Positions 1 to 6,977 are shown, numbered from the stretch's first letter. The stretch is 8,865 nt of DNA from Verrucomicrobiota bacterium (GCA_023447015.1 JAEXPG010000519.1:1-8865); one strand, 5' to 3'. The notes: generated from the letters alone by a model not told the origin. Numbers and translations: made by a program.

Positions 1-93
1 GGGTTGGAACGCCTCCCGGCGTTCCGCGACACTCACCTCAGGGCCGCCGATGAAGCCAGACTTCGCCGCGGTCTCCATCTTGGGCTTTGCCAT
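1..93 (-). CDS. 5' part of an unrecognised leftward gene (cut by window edge)
   Basis: Reading leftward from an ATG at 93-91 the frame stays open for all 31 codons to the window edge. It begins MAKPKMETAAKSGF and continues with GPEVSVAERREAFQP. Most third codon positions are G or C, as in the genuine genes nearby. The start is preceded by an AT-rich stretch (TTACCATTAAA) with no Shine-Dalgarno site. The gene is divergent from the Nudix gene, with only 37 bp between the two starts, so promoters would have to overlap or lie within coding sequence. I do not recognise the family and 31 residues are too few to assign one. A chance open frame remains possible in DNA this GC-rich. Confidence 0.45.
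   Translation of the reverse strand, partial: MAKPKMETAAKSGFIGGPEVSVAERREAFQP
6..25. repeat. Perfect 8-bp inverted repeat (hairpin)
   Basis: GGAACGCC at 6-13 and its exact reverse complement GGCGTTCC at 18-25 are separated by TCCC, giving an 8-bp stem with a 4-base loop. No T-run follows on either strand, so it is not a standard terminator. It lies inside the leftward partial reading frame, where it encodes ERREAF, so it may simply reflect codon composition. Confidence 0.45.
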
Positions 94-130
94 TTTAATG
101 GTAACGGAGCGGCATGGACGAATCACACCG

Positions 131-703
131 ATGAGCATGTCCAAGCTTCTCCACGCCACCCGCTGGCTCAGCCTCTACGAGCGCGACGGCTGGGTGTACG
201 CCAGCCGCCGCCCGGCGGACCGTCCGTTGCAGCTCGATGCGGTCACGATCGTCGCGCTGCACGGCGACGGCGGGGCCGGGGCGCCGCACCGGCTGGTCGT
301 GATCGAGGAGTATCGCGTGCCGATCGGCGGCTGGGAGTACGGCCTCCCCGCGGGCCTGCTCGACGCCGGCGAGGCGATCGCAACCTGCGCCGCCCGCGAA
401 CTGCAGGAGGAGACCGGCCTCGAGGTGACGAAGCCGCTCGAACACTCCGGCCTGACGTTCTCCTCCCCGGGGATGACCGACGAGAGCCAGGCGTTCGTGG
501 TGCTCACCTGCCGCGGCACGCCGAGCCTGCAGCCGGGCCTCGAGGGTGAACGGATCAAGGTCCACCTCCTCACGCAGTCGGACTGCCGTGCGCTGCTCGA
601 GCGCAACCGCCAGGGGCAGGCGGCGATCTCGTCGCGCGCCTGGCCGTTGTTCGTGGCCGTCGCGTACGCGGGCAGCTTCGCCGGGGTGAAGATCGCCGAG
701 TGA
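131..703 (+). CDS. Nudix hydrolase, probably ADP-ribose pyrophosphatase-like
   Basis: This is a 190-residue cytoplasmic Nudix hydrolase. The family uses Mg2+ to cleave X-linked nucleoside diphosphates; the closest type here is ADP-ribose diphosphatase (ADP-ribose to AMP plus ribose 5-phosphate). The Nudix box is complete at residues 75-97: G75, E81, then R89-E90-L-Q-E93-E94-T-G96-L97, matching Gx5Ex7REUxEExGU. A following SSPGMTDE segment (111-118) matches the S-PG-x-x-x-E region typical of ADP-ribose pyrophosphatases. Length is normal for that group. The start is either ATG 131 (MSMSKL) or ATG 137 (MSKL). In-frame ATGs further upstream at 50 and 98 add residues that do not look like the family. 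No clear ribosome binding site is visible. Family is certain; the exact substrate is inferred. Confidence 0.9.
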   Translation: MSMSKLLHATRWLSLYERDGWVYASRRPADRPLQLDAVTIVALHGDGGAGAPHRLVVIEEYRVPIGGWEYGLPAGLLDAGEAIATCAARELQEETGLEVTKPLEHSGLTFSSPGMTDESQAFVVLTCRGTPSLQPGLEGERIKVHLLTQSDCRALLERNRQGQAAISSRAWPLFVAVAYAGSFAGVKIAE

Positions 704-752
704 GCCCGCGGAGCAGGGCCGTGTCGGGTAGTGGGGCTGCGGTGGCGGGAGC

Positions 753-793
753 GGGAATCCGGAGAATCTGGAACTCAGGAAATCAGGAACGGA
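753..793. repeat. Degenerate ~8-bp tandem repeat, left copy of an inverted pair
   Basis: The stretch divides into successive units resembling GGAANTCN: GGAATCC (754-760), GGAGAATCT (761-769), GGAACTCA (770-777), GGAAATCA (778-785) and GGAACGGA (786-793). Positions 764-793 match the reverse complement of 1540-1569 at 27 of 30 bases. It lies in the 222-bp intergenic stretch 704-925 between the Nudix gene and the small membrane protein gene. I see nothing else supportable in that stretch beyond a short palindrome at 912-922. Confidence 0.6.
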
Positions 794-911
794 AGAGCGG
801 GTGTGGTTCGCCTCGCGCACAACGCCCTTGGCCGCATCGGCGCTTCTGGCACGCTGCCCCATCGTGAACCCCAGGCTTCCGGCAACTGCGATGCGGTGCC
901 CCGGATCTGAA

Positions 912-922
912 TCGCTGAGCGA
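912..922. other. Short palindrome just upstream of a start codon
   Basis: TCGCT-G-AGCGA is a perfect 11-base palindrome ending 3 bases before the ATG at 926. It could be a small operator or a hairpin covering the ribosome entry site of the following gene. It is short enough to be chance. Confidence 0.2.
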
Positions 923-925
923 CAC

Positions 926-1441
926 ATGAACCATCCTGCCAAAGTCATCGTTGTTGGAGCTGTGATCATTGCCTCGGTCGTCGGGCTGGTCGTCTATCTC
1001 TCGCTTGGTCTGCCCAGCGGTCTCGAGAAACAGCACCTATTCTACACCGCCTTCTCCCATCCGGAGATCACGCGGCGGGTTGGTACCGTCAAAGACGTGG
1101 AGTTCGTGATCAGAAGAAAAGAGAACGTACCGTTCTTCGCCAAGCAGCACGTGAAGGATTGGAGGCGCCACACCGATGGAGCCGGAGTTGTCGCTGGGGC
1201 TGCCGGATTCTGGATTCAGGGATCGTCCGAAGCAGGAGTCTTCACCGTGAGTTATTCCTATGATGAGAAGACCGACACCTACACGGTCGTTCAGGTGGAC
1301 TGTGCTGATTTCGACCACCCGGGAACTCGGCTCAATCAGTCGCCAAAGGAGACGCCGGCGAAAATAAACCCCGTGGATCTCGATCAGCCGCTCGCCGCCC
1401 CGTCCCATCCGTGCGCGCCATTGGGTCCGGGAGCGCAATAG
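926..1441 (+). CDS. Hypothetical membrane-anchored protein
   Basis: A 171-residue protein of unrecognised family. Residues 7-27 form one hydrophobic segment (VIVVGAVIIASVVGLVVYLSL) after a short N-terminus containing one lysine, consistent with a signal anchor and an exported C-terminal domain. Residues about 40-130 are mixed, ending in alternating strands (GVFTVSYSYDEKTDTYTVVQVD). The pattern of a helix with H-P-E-I-x-x-x-x-G followed by strands containing a G-S-S/G-x-F-x-V segment loosely resembles Coa1/Tim21-like small domains; this is a weak inference. The last ~25 residues are proline-rich and probably disordered. GC is lower than in neighbouring genes (29 of 60 bases in 1081-1140), which suggests transfer or relaxed selection. 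It is bracketed by inverted repeats at 764-793 and 1540-1569. The start ATG directly precedes the hydrophobic segment; no Shine-Dalgarno site is visible. Confidence 0.65.
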   Translation: MNHPAKVIVVGAVIIASVVGLVVYLSLGLPSGLEKQHLFYTAFSHPEITRRVGTVKDVEFVIRRKENVPFFAKQHVKDWRRHTDGAGVVAGAAGFWIQGSSEAGVFTVSYSYDEKTDTYTVVQVDCADFDHPGTRLNQSPKETPAKINPVDLDQPLAAPSHPCAPLGPGAQ

Positions 1442-1539
1442 CGTGGTGTTGTGCAGGCGTTGCGAACGAGCCGGACGGGGCAGCATGACGGCGCGTGTGG
1501 TAGTGGGAGGGAAGGCGGCGACAGGACGCCGGCGGGCGG

Positions 1540-1570
1540 TCCGTTCCTGAGTTCGGGAGTTCCAGATTCC
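1540..1570. repeat. Degenerate ~8-bp tandem repeat, right (inverted) copy
   Basis: Read on the minus strand this is GGAATCT, GGAACTCC, CGAACTCA, GGAACGGA, the same octad pattern as at 753-793 in opposite orientation; 27 of 30 bases agree between 1540-1569 and 764-793. A short direct match, GTAGTGGG, lies about 30 bases before each copy (728-735 and 1500-1507). It sits in the 191-bp gap before recN. No promoter was identified in this gap. Confidence 0.6.
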
Positions 1571-1632
1571 CTGCGGTTCGGGCGGCGCAAACCGGCTTTG
1601 ACGCCGCGCGCGCGGCTGTCTTGCGTGGCGGC

Positions 1633-3294
1633 GTGCTCCAGTACCTCCGCATCCGCAACCTCGCGCTGCTCGAAGCCGTCGAGCTGGAATTCGGGCCGGG
1701 CTTCACCGCCGTGACCGGCGAGACCGGCGCGGGCAAAAGCATCCTCCTCGGGGCGTTGCAGCTGCTGGCGGGCTCCCGCATTGACAAGACCGTGATCCGC
1801 CAGGGCGCGGCGGCGTGCGAGGTGGAGGCCTCGTTGTTCTTCCCGAAGAACGCGGAGCTCGACGCCCTGCTCGACCGGCTGGAGCTGCCGCGTTGCGAGG
1901 AAGGCGTGCTGCTGCTCAAGCGCACGGTGCCGCGCGAGAAGGCGCCGCGCATCACGGTGAACGGCGCGCTGGCCACGCTGGCCGCGCTGCAGGAGCTGGG
2001 CGAACTCTGGATCGATTTCCACGGGCCGGGCGAACCGCGGCGGCTGCTCAAGGCCGGCTGCCAGCTCGAGCTGCTCGACCTCTTCGCGGGCAACCGCGAG
2101 CCGCTCGAACGCTACGGCGCGGCGTACCGGAAGTGGCGCGAACTCTGCGCCGAGGCGGAGCGGATCGCCCACGAGACGAAGCTTTCCCCCGACCAGATCG
2201 ACTACCTGCGCGGCGAGGTCGAGAGCATCGACGGGCTCGGGTTGTCGGACGAGGGCGTCGAGGCGCTCGAGCGCGATTTCCAGCGGATGAACAGCGCCCA
2301 GGAGCTGCTCAACGCCGCGCGCGCGGTGTCCGAGGGGCTTAGCGGCGACGACGGCCTGCTCGGGCGGCTCGCGCCGCTGGTGCGCGAAGGCCGCGAGCTC
2401 GAGCAGCTCGACCCGTCGAGCAAGGCGCTGGTGGACCGGCTGGCGGCGCTGTCGTTCGAGGTCGAGGATCTCGGGCGCGAGTTCGAATCGCTCGGCGGCG
2501 ATTTCTCCTTCGAGCCGGAGCAGGTCGAGTCGCTCACCGAGCGCATGAACGCCTGGGTCGACGCCAAGCGGAAGTACGGCGGCTCGGTGGCGGCGGTGCT
2601 CGCCGCGGCCGACGAGATGCGGCGCCGACTCTCGGTGCAGGGCGACCTGGCCGGCGCGATGGCGCGGCTGGACCGGGAGATCGCGCAGGCGAAGACGGCG
2701 GCGCTGGGCATCGCCCGCGAACTGCGCACGGTGCGGGAGAAGGCCGCGCGCGAGCTGGCGAAGGCGGCGGCGAAGCGGATCGCCGAGCTCGGTTTCAAGA
2801 AGGCGGATTTCACGGTGCGGCTCACGACCGAGCCCGACCTCGGGCCGGCGGGCGACTGCGCGTGCGAGTTTCTCTTCTCGCCGAACGTCGGCGAGGCGCC
2901 GCTGGCGCTGCACAAGATCGCCTCGAGCGGCGAGCTCGCCCGCGTGATGCTCGCGCTGAAGACGATCCTCGCCGATGTCGACAACGTGCCGTTGTTGGTC
3001 TTCGACGAGGTCGATGCCAACGTCGGCGGCGAGATCGGGCGCATCGTCGGTGAGCGCATGGCCGGCATCGCCCGGAAGCACCAGGTGCTGTGCGTCACCC
3101 ACCTGCCGCAGGTGGCGGCGCAGGGGACGAATCATCTGCTGGTCGAGAAGGACCAGAGCGGCGAGCGTGCCGAGGTCACGATCCGCGCGATCCACGGCGA
3201 GAAGAAGGAGCGCGTGTCGGAACTCGCCCGCATGCTTGGCGACCGCACCGCCAAGTCGGCGTTGCAGCACGCCGAGGAGTTGCTCAAGGGCTGA
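1633..3294 (+). CDS. recN: DNA repair protein RecN
   Basis: RecN is an SMC-like ATPase that acts on DNA double-strand breaks and supports RecA-dependent recombination in the cytoplasm. The 553-residue product has the normal family length. The N-terminal half-site has Walker A GETGAGKS at residues 29-36. The central part (about 160-390) is rich in Glu, Arg, Ala and Leu and is the expected coiled-coil arm. The C-terminal half-site has the ABC signature SSGELARVMLALK (431-443), Walker B LLVFDEVDANVGG with D458-E459, and the RecN-typical switch VTHLPQVAAQ (488-497). The usual signature is SGGEL; here the first glycine is serine. I chose the GTG at 1633 because it gives MLQYLRIRNLALLE, the normal RecN beginning; a TTG at 1621 would add four residues. 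No clear Shine-Dalgarno site. The end overlaps the convergent gene by 11 bp. Confidence 0.96.
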   Translation: MLQYLRIRNLALLEAVELEFGPGFTAVTGETGAGKSILLGALQLLAGSRIDKTVIRQGAAACEVEASLFFPKNAELDALLDRLELPRCEEGVLLLKRTVPREKAPRITVNGALATLAALQELGELWIDFHGPGEPRRLLKAGCQLELLDLFAGNREPLERYGAAYRKWRELCAEAERIAHETKLSPDQIDYLRGEVESIDGLGLSDEGVEALERDFQRMNSAQELLNAARAVSEGLSGDDGLLGRLAPLVREGRELEQLDPSSKALVDRLAALSFEVEDLGREFESLGGDFSFEPEQVESLTERMNAWVDAKRKYGGSVAAVLAAADEMRRRLSVQGDLAGAMARLDREIAQAKTAALGIARELRTVREKAARELAKAAAKRIAELGFKKADFTVRLTTEPDLGPAGDCACEFLFSPNVGEAPLALHKIASSGELARVMLALKTILADVDNVPLLVFDEVDANVGGEIGRIVGERMAGIARKHQVLCVTHLPQVAAQGTNHLLVEKDQSGERAEVTIRAIHGEKKERVSELARMLGDRTAKSALQHAEELLKG

Positions 3295-4801
3295 CGCCGC
3301 TGCCGGGGCCGGGGGCGAGTCCGTCGTCCGCGGCGCGCCAGACGCTCGCGTAGCGGAACTGCGCGATCTTCGTCCAGCCCCCGCCGACGCGTTCGAGCGC
3401 GGCCGGGTCCTCGTTGTAGTAGACGAAGGCGAAGAGCGGCCGGCCGGTGTCGCGGATGGCGCGGCGGACCGTGGGGCGGGCGGACTCGGGGAAACGGTCC
3501 CACCGGAGCAGGGTGAAGTCGGTGTAGAAGAAGAGGCAGCCGCTGCACTGCATGCTGAAGATCACGGCGTCGGGCGGCAGGTTGGTCCGCGCCCAGGCGG
3601 CGAGCTCCGTGTAGTTGGCCTCCGCCCGCGCGCTGCCGAAGGCATCGAGTCTGTTCGCCCAGAATCCCGCGTGGGCGAGCAGGAGCGCGACGAGCGCGAG
3701 CCGCCAGCGCGGGTGGTGGGCGAGCACCGGCAGGAAGGAGCGGCCGGCCCACAGGCCGGCGACGATCAACGCCGGCACGGCGGGCAGGATGAACCGCAGG
3801 AACCACCACGACTCGGCGGTGTAGGAGTAGAACAGGTAGAACCCGAGGATGCTGCCGATCCAGGCGAGGAGCACCGCGGCCAGCGCGCGGTTGCGGCACG
3901 CCAGCAGCGGCAGGGCCGGCGCCAGCAGCGCCACCGGACTGAACAGAACGGGGAACCAGCGCAGGTAGTGGAGCAGTGTCGGGCCGACGTGGCCGAGGGC
4001 GAAGAGCGAACCGACCTCGCCGTACCCGGTGTCGAGCCAGTTGCCGTAGGCCGCGTGGCTATGGAGCACCTGCCCGACCGCCAGCGGCAGACCGGCGAAC
4101 CCCGCCGCGAGCCAGCGGCGCCACGACAACCCGAGCGCGAGCACAAATGGCAGGATCATCACGAGATTGCTGGGACGCACGAGGACGGCGAACCCGAAGG
4201 CGAAGCCGGCGGCGGCGGCCCACGCAGTTTTCCGCCGGGCCTGCCAGGCGGCCAGCATGGCGGCGAGGGTCCACACCAGCGCCGGCACGTCGCTCAGGTT
4301 CTGCGTGCCGATGCGCAGGTAGAGCGGGGAGAGTGCCAACAACGCGGCCCCGAGCGCCGCCCAGCCGACGCCGAAATCCAGCGCACGGAGGAAGGCGTAG
4401 AGCAGAAGGACGCCCGCCAGCACATGGCACACCGCGACGACGTTGGCGACCTGGTCCCAGCCGAAGAGCGGCTGGGCGGCGGCGAGCAACAGCGGGAGCC
4501 CGATCGGGTAGGTCGGGGCGATGCGCTCCGGGTCGTTGGTCGAACGGACTCCCAGCGGGCAGTAGAGAAAGTACAGGTCGTCGACCGCCGGCAGGTTCGG
4601 CAGGGGGCGGGCCGCCACCTGGGCGTGGCCGCTGGCGAGCACCTTTGCCTGGTTGAGGTAGCCCGAGGTGTCGGAGCCGCCGGCGTTGGCGCCGACGCAG
4701 TGCCACACGAGCAACGCATAGCCGATGCACAACAGCGTCAGCCAGACGGCGGGACGGAGCCGGGACGGGGACTCGGTGTTGGGCGGGAGCGGAGCGGACA
4801 T
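3284..4801 (-). CDS. GT-C type membrane glycosyltransferase (PMT/ArnT-like)
   Basis: A 505-residue integral membrane protein with about ten hydrophobic segments, resembling glycosyltransferase family 39/83 (GT-C fold) enzymes. These transfer a sugar from a polyprenyl-phosphate donor to a protein, lipid or glycan outside the cytoplasmic membrane. After the first membrane segment (about 18-36) comes the family-type acidic loop GGSDTSGYLNQA with D44, the likely catalytic base. Later landmarks are LVRPSN (207-212) and WWFLRFILPAVPAL (332-345). The soluble C-terminal part (about 390-505) contains MQCSGCLFFYTDFTLLRWD (417-435), a variant of the QxSGxxxYYxxxxxLRWD segment seen in many uncharacterised members. 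The start at ATG 4801 gives MSAPLPPNTE just before the first membrane segment; the frame continues upstream to 4897 without membrane-protein character. It is convergent with recN and follows the ccs operon in the same direction after 226 bp. Substrate unknown. Confidence 0.87.
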   Translation of the reverse strand: MSAPLPPNTESPSRLRPAVWLTLLCIGYALLVWHCVGANAGGSDTSGYLNQAKVLASGHAQVAARPLPNLPAVDDLYFLYCPLGVRSTNDPERIAPTYPIGLPLLLAAAQPLFGWDQVANVVAVCHVLAGVLLLYAFLRALDFGVGWAALGAALLALSPLYLRIGTQNLSDVPALVWTLAAMLAAWQARRKTAWAAAAGFAFGFAVLVRPSNLVMILPFVLALGLSWRRWLAAGFAGLPLAVGQVLHSHAAYGNWLDTGYGEVGSLFALGHVGPTLLHYLRWFPVLFSPVALLAPALPLLACRNRALAAVLLAWIGSILGFYLFYSYTAESWWFLRFILPAVPALIVAGLWAGRSFLPVLAHHPRWRLALVALLLAHAGFWANRLDAFGSARAEANYTELAAWARTNLPPDAVIFSMQCSGCLFFYTDFTLLRWDRFPESARPTVRRAIRDTGRPLFAFVYYNEDPAALERVGGGWTKIAQFRYASVWRAADDGLAPGPGSGVSP

Positions 4802-4868
4802 GCGGTTGCGGCGGAGGGACGGATACGAGGGCACGCACCGCGAGAGTGCAACACTGCCGATCGGACCT

Positions 4869-4887
4869 CCGCCGCGGCGAGCGGCGG
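4869..4887. repeat. GC-rich hairpin upstream of the glycosyltransferase gene
   Basis: CCGCCGC (4869-4875) pairs exactly with GCGGCGG (4881-4887) around the loop GGCGA, giving a 7-bp all-GC stem. A wider CCTCCG (4866-4871) / CGGAGG (4899-4904) pairing could form instead. It lies 68 bases upstream of the glycosyltransferase start. No T-run follows on the minus strand, so terminator function is not supported. Confidence 0.4.
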
Positions 4888-4910
4888 GGCGCCTCACCCG
4901 GAGGCCGAGA

Positions 4911-4969
4911 TCATCGCGGTGCGCTGCCCGGGCGTACCGAATGGTGTCTGTTTCTGGCGACCGCGATGA
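4911..4969. repeat. 10-bp perfect inverted repeat with 39-base spacer
   Basis: TCATCGCGGT (4911-4920) and its exact reverse complement ACCGCGATGA (4960-4969) flank a spacer that contains the self-complementary GCCCGGGC (4926-4933). The arrangement resembles a short palindromic intergenic repeat (REP-like), or a structured RNA segment in the leader of the glycosyltransferase gene. Nothing here reads convincingly as protein. Whether it recurs elsewhere in the genome cannot be seen from one window. Confidence 0.55.
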
Positions 4970-4984
4970 GGTGGCTGTGGGGGA

Positions 4985-5003
4985 ACCGGGTGTGCGCCCC
5001 GGT
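4985..5003 (-). terminator. Weak candidate terminator hairpin after ccsA
   Basis: ACCGGG (4985-4990) and CCCGGT (4998-5003) form a 6-bp stem around TGTGCGC, beginning 24 bases past the ccsA stop codon. The stem can extend by GG/CC across a bulged A. On the minus strand it is followed by TTCCCCCAC rather than a run of T, so it is at best an imperfect intrinsic terminator. Confidence 0.25.
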
Positions 5004-5027
5004 CCACAGGAGCCGGCGCGGGCTGGA

Positions 5028-6977
5028 TCAACCTTCGACGGCGGCGCGGCTGCGCCAGAGGGAGGTCGGCAGGAGGCCGAGTCCGATCACGACGAGGTTG
5101 AGGCCCCACCACGCGTAGAGCGCCTGCGCGGCCGAGTCCATGAAGCCGTAGCTGTGGAGGCCGACGCCGAGCATGTTCACCCCGAACCACGAGGCCGCGG
5201 TGATGCAGTTGCCGAAGATCGCGAGGTTCATCAGGCCGCGGTCGCGGACAAGCTTGCCCCAGCGGGCGTGGAGGATGACGGCGTTCCAGAGCACGATCAC
5301 GAGCGCGCCGTTTTCCTTCGGGTCCCAGCCCCAGAACCGGCCCCACGACTGGTCGGCCCAGATGCCGCCGGTGACGGTGCCGACGAGGCTGAAGAACGTC
5401 GCCACGCAGACGACGCCGTAGGTCATGCGGACGAGCGCCTCCGCCATGGTGCCGCGAACGCGGCGGGCCGGCTCCGGAGCCGCGCCGGGAAGCGGCGGCA
5501 CACCGGCGGCGGCGAGCGTCTCCTCGGTGCGATCGGCGTCGAAGGAGCGGTTGAGGAAGGGCGTGCAGACCCCGGCGACGACGTAGACCAGCCCGAGCAC
5601 ACCGGCCAGGAAGCACGCCCCGTATCCGATCGTGATCGTGACGACGTGGACGGTGAGCCAGAAGTTGGAGTCGAGCACGGCGCGCATCATCTCCATCGTG
5701 TCGCCGGTGAACGGCAGGTAGATCGCGACGATGAGGGTGAGGAAGCCGATCACGCCCGCGACGGCGTTGCCGATGGAGTTGCGGTAGATCCGCTCGAGGA
5801 CGAGGCCGAGGCCGGCGCCGACCCAGCCCACGAAGAGCGCGGAGGAGTAGAGGTTGGTGACCGGCGGGCGGCTCTCGATGTACATGCGCGCGGCGATGCC
5901 GGCGGTCACGAGCAGCCAGGCGACGAAGCTGACCGAGAGCGCGCAGCGGGAGAGCACGTCGGACCAGGCCAGCCAGGAGGCGAAGGCGAGGAGCACGACG
6001 AGGACGTAGATCGCCGCGGCCCAGTAGAAGGGCTGCGCGTGGTTGAAGAGAAACTCGAGGGAGGTGCGCGGCAGGCGCGGGTCGGAGCGGCCGACGAGGT
6101 CGCGCTCGAGGGCGGCGATGGCGCGGTTGAAGGTCTCGGGTTCCCCGGCGCGCCAGGCGGCGCCGAGCGCGGCGTAGTCGCGCACGGGCTGGGCGACCCG
6201 GTTGGTGGCGAAGGAGGCGAGAAGCGCGTCGCCGAGGTTCGACCACGCGTTGGGGTCCGTGACGGCGGGCGGCGGCGGGATGGCGAGGATCGTCGCCTGG
6301 TTGCTGAGGAGCTGGAATTTCTTCAGGAACCCGGCGAGCTCCTTCACGAGCGCCTCGTCGGCCTCCTTGCCGGCCATCTTCGCCTCGGTGGCGGCGAGGG
6401 CGGCGGGCAGGATGGACTCGAAGCGGATCACCTCGGCGGCGAAGTCGTCGCTTTGCGGGAGCTGGAGGCTGTAGCGCAGGCCGAGGTAGGTGTGGAGGCG
6501 GTTGCGCAGCTTGAGGACCTCGCGTTCGTAGGCGTTCTGCTCGGCGGATTCGAGCCGGGCGGCGCGCTCGGCCTGCTGGTCGAGGTCGTCGAGGCGGTCT
6601 TTCAGCTGGTTGAAGGAGAAGCGCACGCCGCCGTTGCCGTCGTCGGTGGAGAGGCGGAGCAGGGCGAGGACCTCGTTGTTGTCGATGCGGAAGACCTGGT
6701 AGGTGTCGGCCAGTTCCGGTTTGAAGAGGGTGTCGAGCAGCCACTGGTTCGGTGTGAGCGTGGCGCCGGCCGGCGTCTTCACGCGCTGGCGGTTCTGGAC
6801 GAGGAGCAGCGAGGTGCGGGCGACGGTATCCAGCGGCTTGAGCCGGCCGTTGACCAGGACGGGCAGGCGGCCGAAGCCCTCGGAGTCGAAGGCGTCGGGG
6901 TTCTTCGGCAGGCGGAGGGTGAACGCGCCGGAGGCGAGTGCGAGCAGGCCGGCGAGGAAGGGCAGGTAGCGTTTCAT
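5028..6977 (-). CDS. ccsA: Cytochrome c biogenesis protein CcsA (haem-handling subunit)
   Basis: CcsA is the WWD-domain subunit of the system II cytochrome c synthetase. With ResB/CcsB it moves haem across the cytoplasmic membrane and attaches it to CXXCH motifs of apocytochromes. The 649-residue product starts with one membrane segment (5-21), then has an extracytoplasmic domain of about 290 residues (25-315) containing LPVLVNGRLKPLDT (38-51) and a likely coiled coil (125-165). About eight membrane segments follow. The WWD motif is W540-ADQSW545-GRFW549-GWDPKEN556. Histidines H444 (LTVHVV), H570 (LHARW) and H608 (GLHSYGF) are in places expected for haem ligands. PPVTNLYSSALFVGW (371-385) is also family-typical. 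ATG 6977 overlaps the resB stop as ATGA and has GGAGGT five bases upstream. CcsA proteins without the N-terminal domain are about 300-350 residues, so this is a long version. Confidence 0.93.
   Translation of the reverse strand: MKRYLPFLAGLLALASGAFTLRLPKNPDAFDSEGFGRLPVLVNGRLKPLDTVARTSLLLVQNRQRVKTPAGATLTPNQWLLDTLFKPELADTYQVFRIDNNEVLALLRLSTDDGNGGVRFSFNQLKDRLDDLDQQAERAARLESAEQNAYEREVLKLRNRLHTYLGLRYSLQLPQSDDFAAEVIRFESILPAALAATEAKMAGKEADEALVKELAGFLKKFQLLSNQATILAIPPPPAVTDPNAWSNLGDALLASFATNRVAQPVRDYAALGAAWRAGEPETFNRAIAALERDLVGRSDPRLPRTSLEFLFNHAQPFYWAAAIYVLVVLLAFASWLAWSDVLSRCALSVSFVAWLLVTAGIAARMYIESRPPVTNLYSSALFVGWVGAGLGLVLERIYRNSIGNAVAGVIGFLTLIVAIYLPFTGDTMEMMRAVLDSNFWLTVHVVTITIGYGACFLAGVLGLVYVVAGVCTPFLNRSFDADRTEETLAAAGVPPLPGAAPEPARRVRGTMAEALVRMTYGVVCVATFFSLVGTVTGGIWADQSWGRFWGWDPKENGALVIVLWNAVILHARWGKLVRDRGLMNLAIFGNCITAASWFGVNMLGVGLHSYGFMDSAAQALYAWWGLNLVVIGLGLLPTSLWRSRAAVEG

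Noticed and set aside
114..134. Six-codon frame MDESHR whose TGA overlaps the Nudix ATG as ATGA, a possible leader peptide
   Set aside because: Too short to support, no ribosome binding site, and the 137 ATG is an equally good Nudix start.
95..1036. 313-codon minus-strand frame across the Nudix gene and intergenic region
   Set aside because: It runs opposite the complete Nudix box and spans a noncoding repeat region; no recognisable features.
1621..1632. TTG start adding four residues to RecN
   Set aside because: The GTG at 1633 gives the normal RecN N-terminus (MLQYLRIRNLALLE); the extra residues have no family support.
1384..3270. 628-codon open frame antisense to recN
   Set aside because: It is Arg/Leu/Ala-rich with no domain features and lies opposite an unambiguous RecN; long antisense frames are expected at this GC content.
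4802..4897. 32-residue N-terminal extension of the glycosyltransferase
   Set aside because: It would run through the hairpin at 4869-4887 and is Arg-rich with no membrane-protein features; ATG 4801 lies properly before the first membrane segment.
2975..4969. 664-codon plus-strand frame over the end of recN and the glycosyltransferase gene
   Set aside because: Composition is Glu/Gly/Arg/Gln-rich without motifs, and the opposite strand encodes a clear membrane protein with conserved segments.
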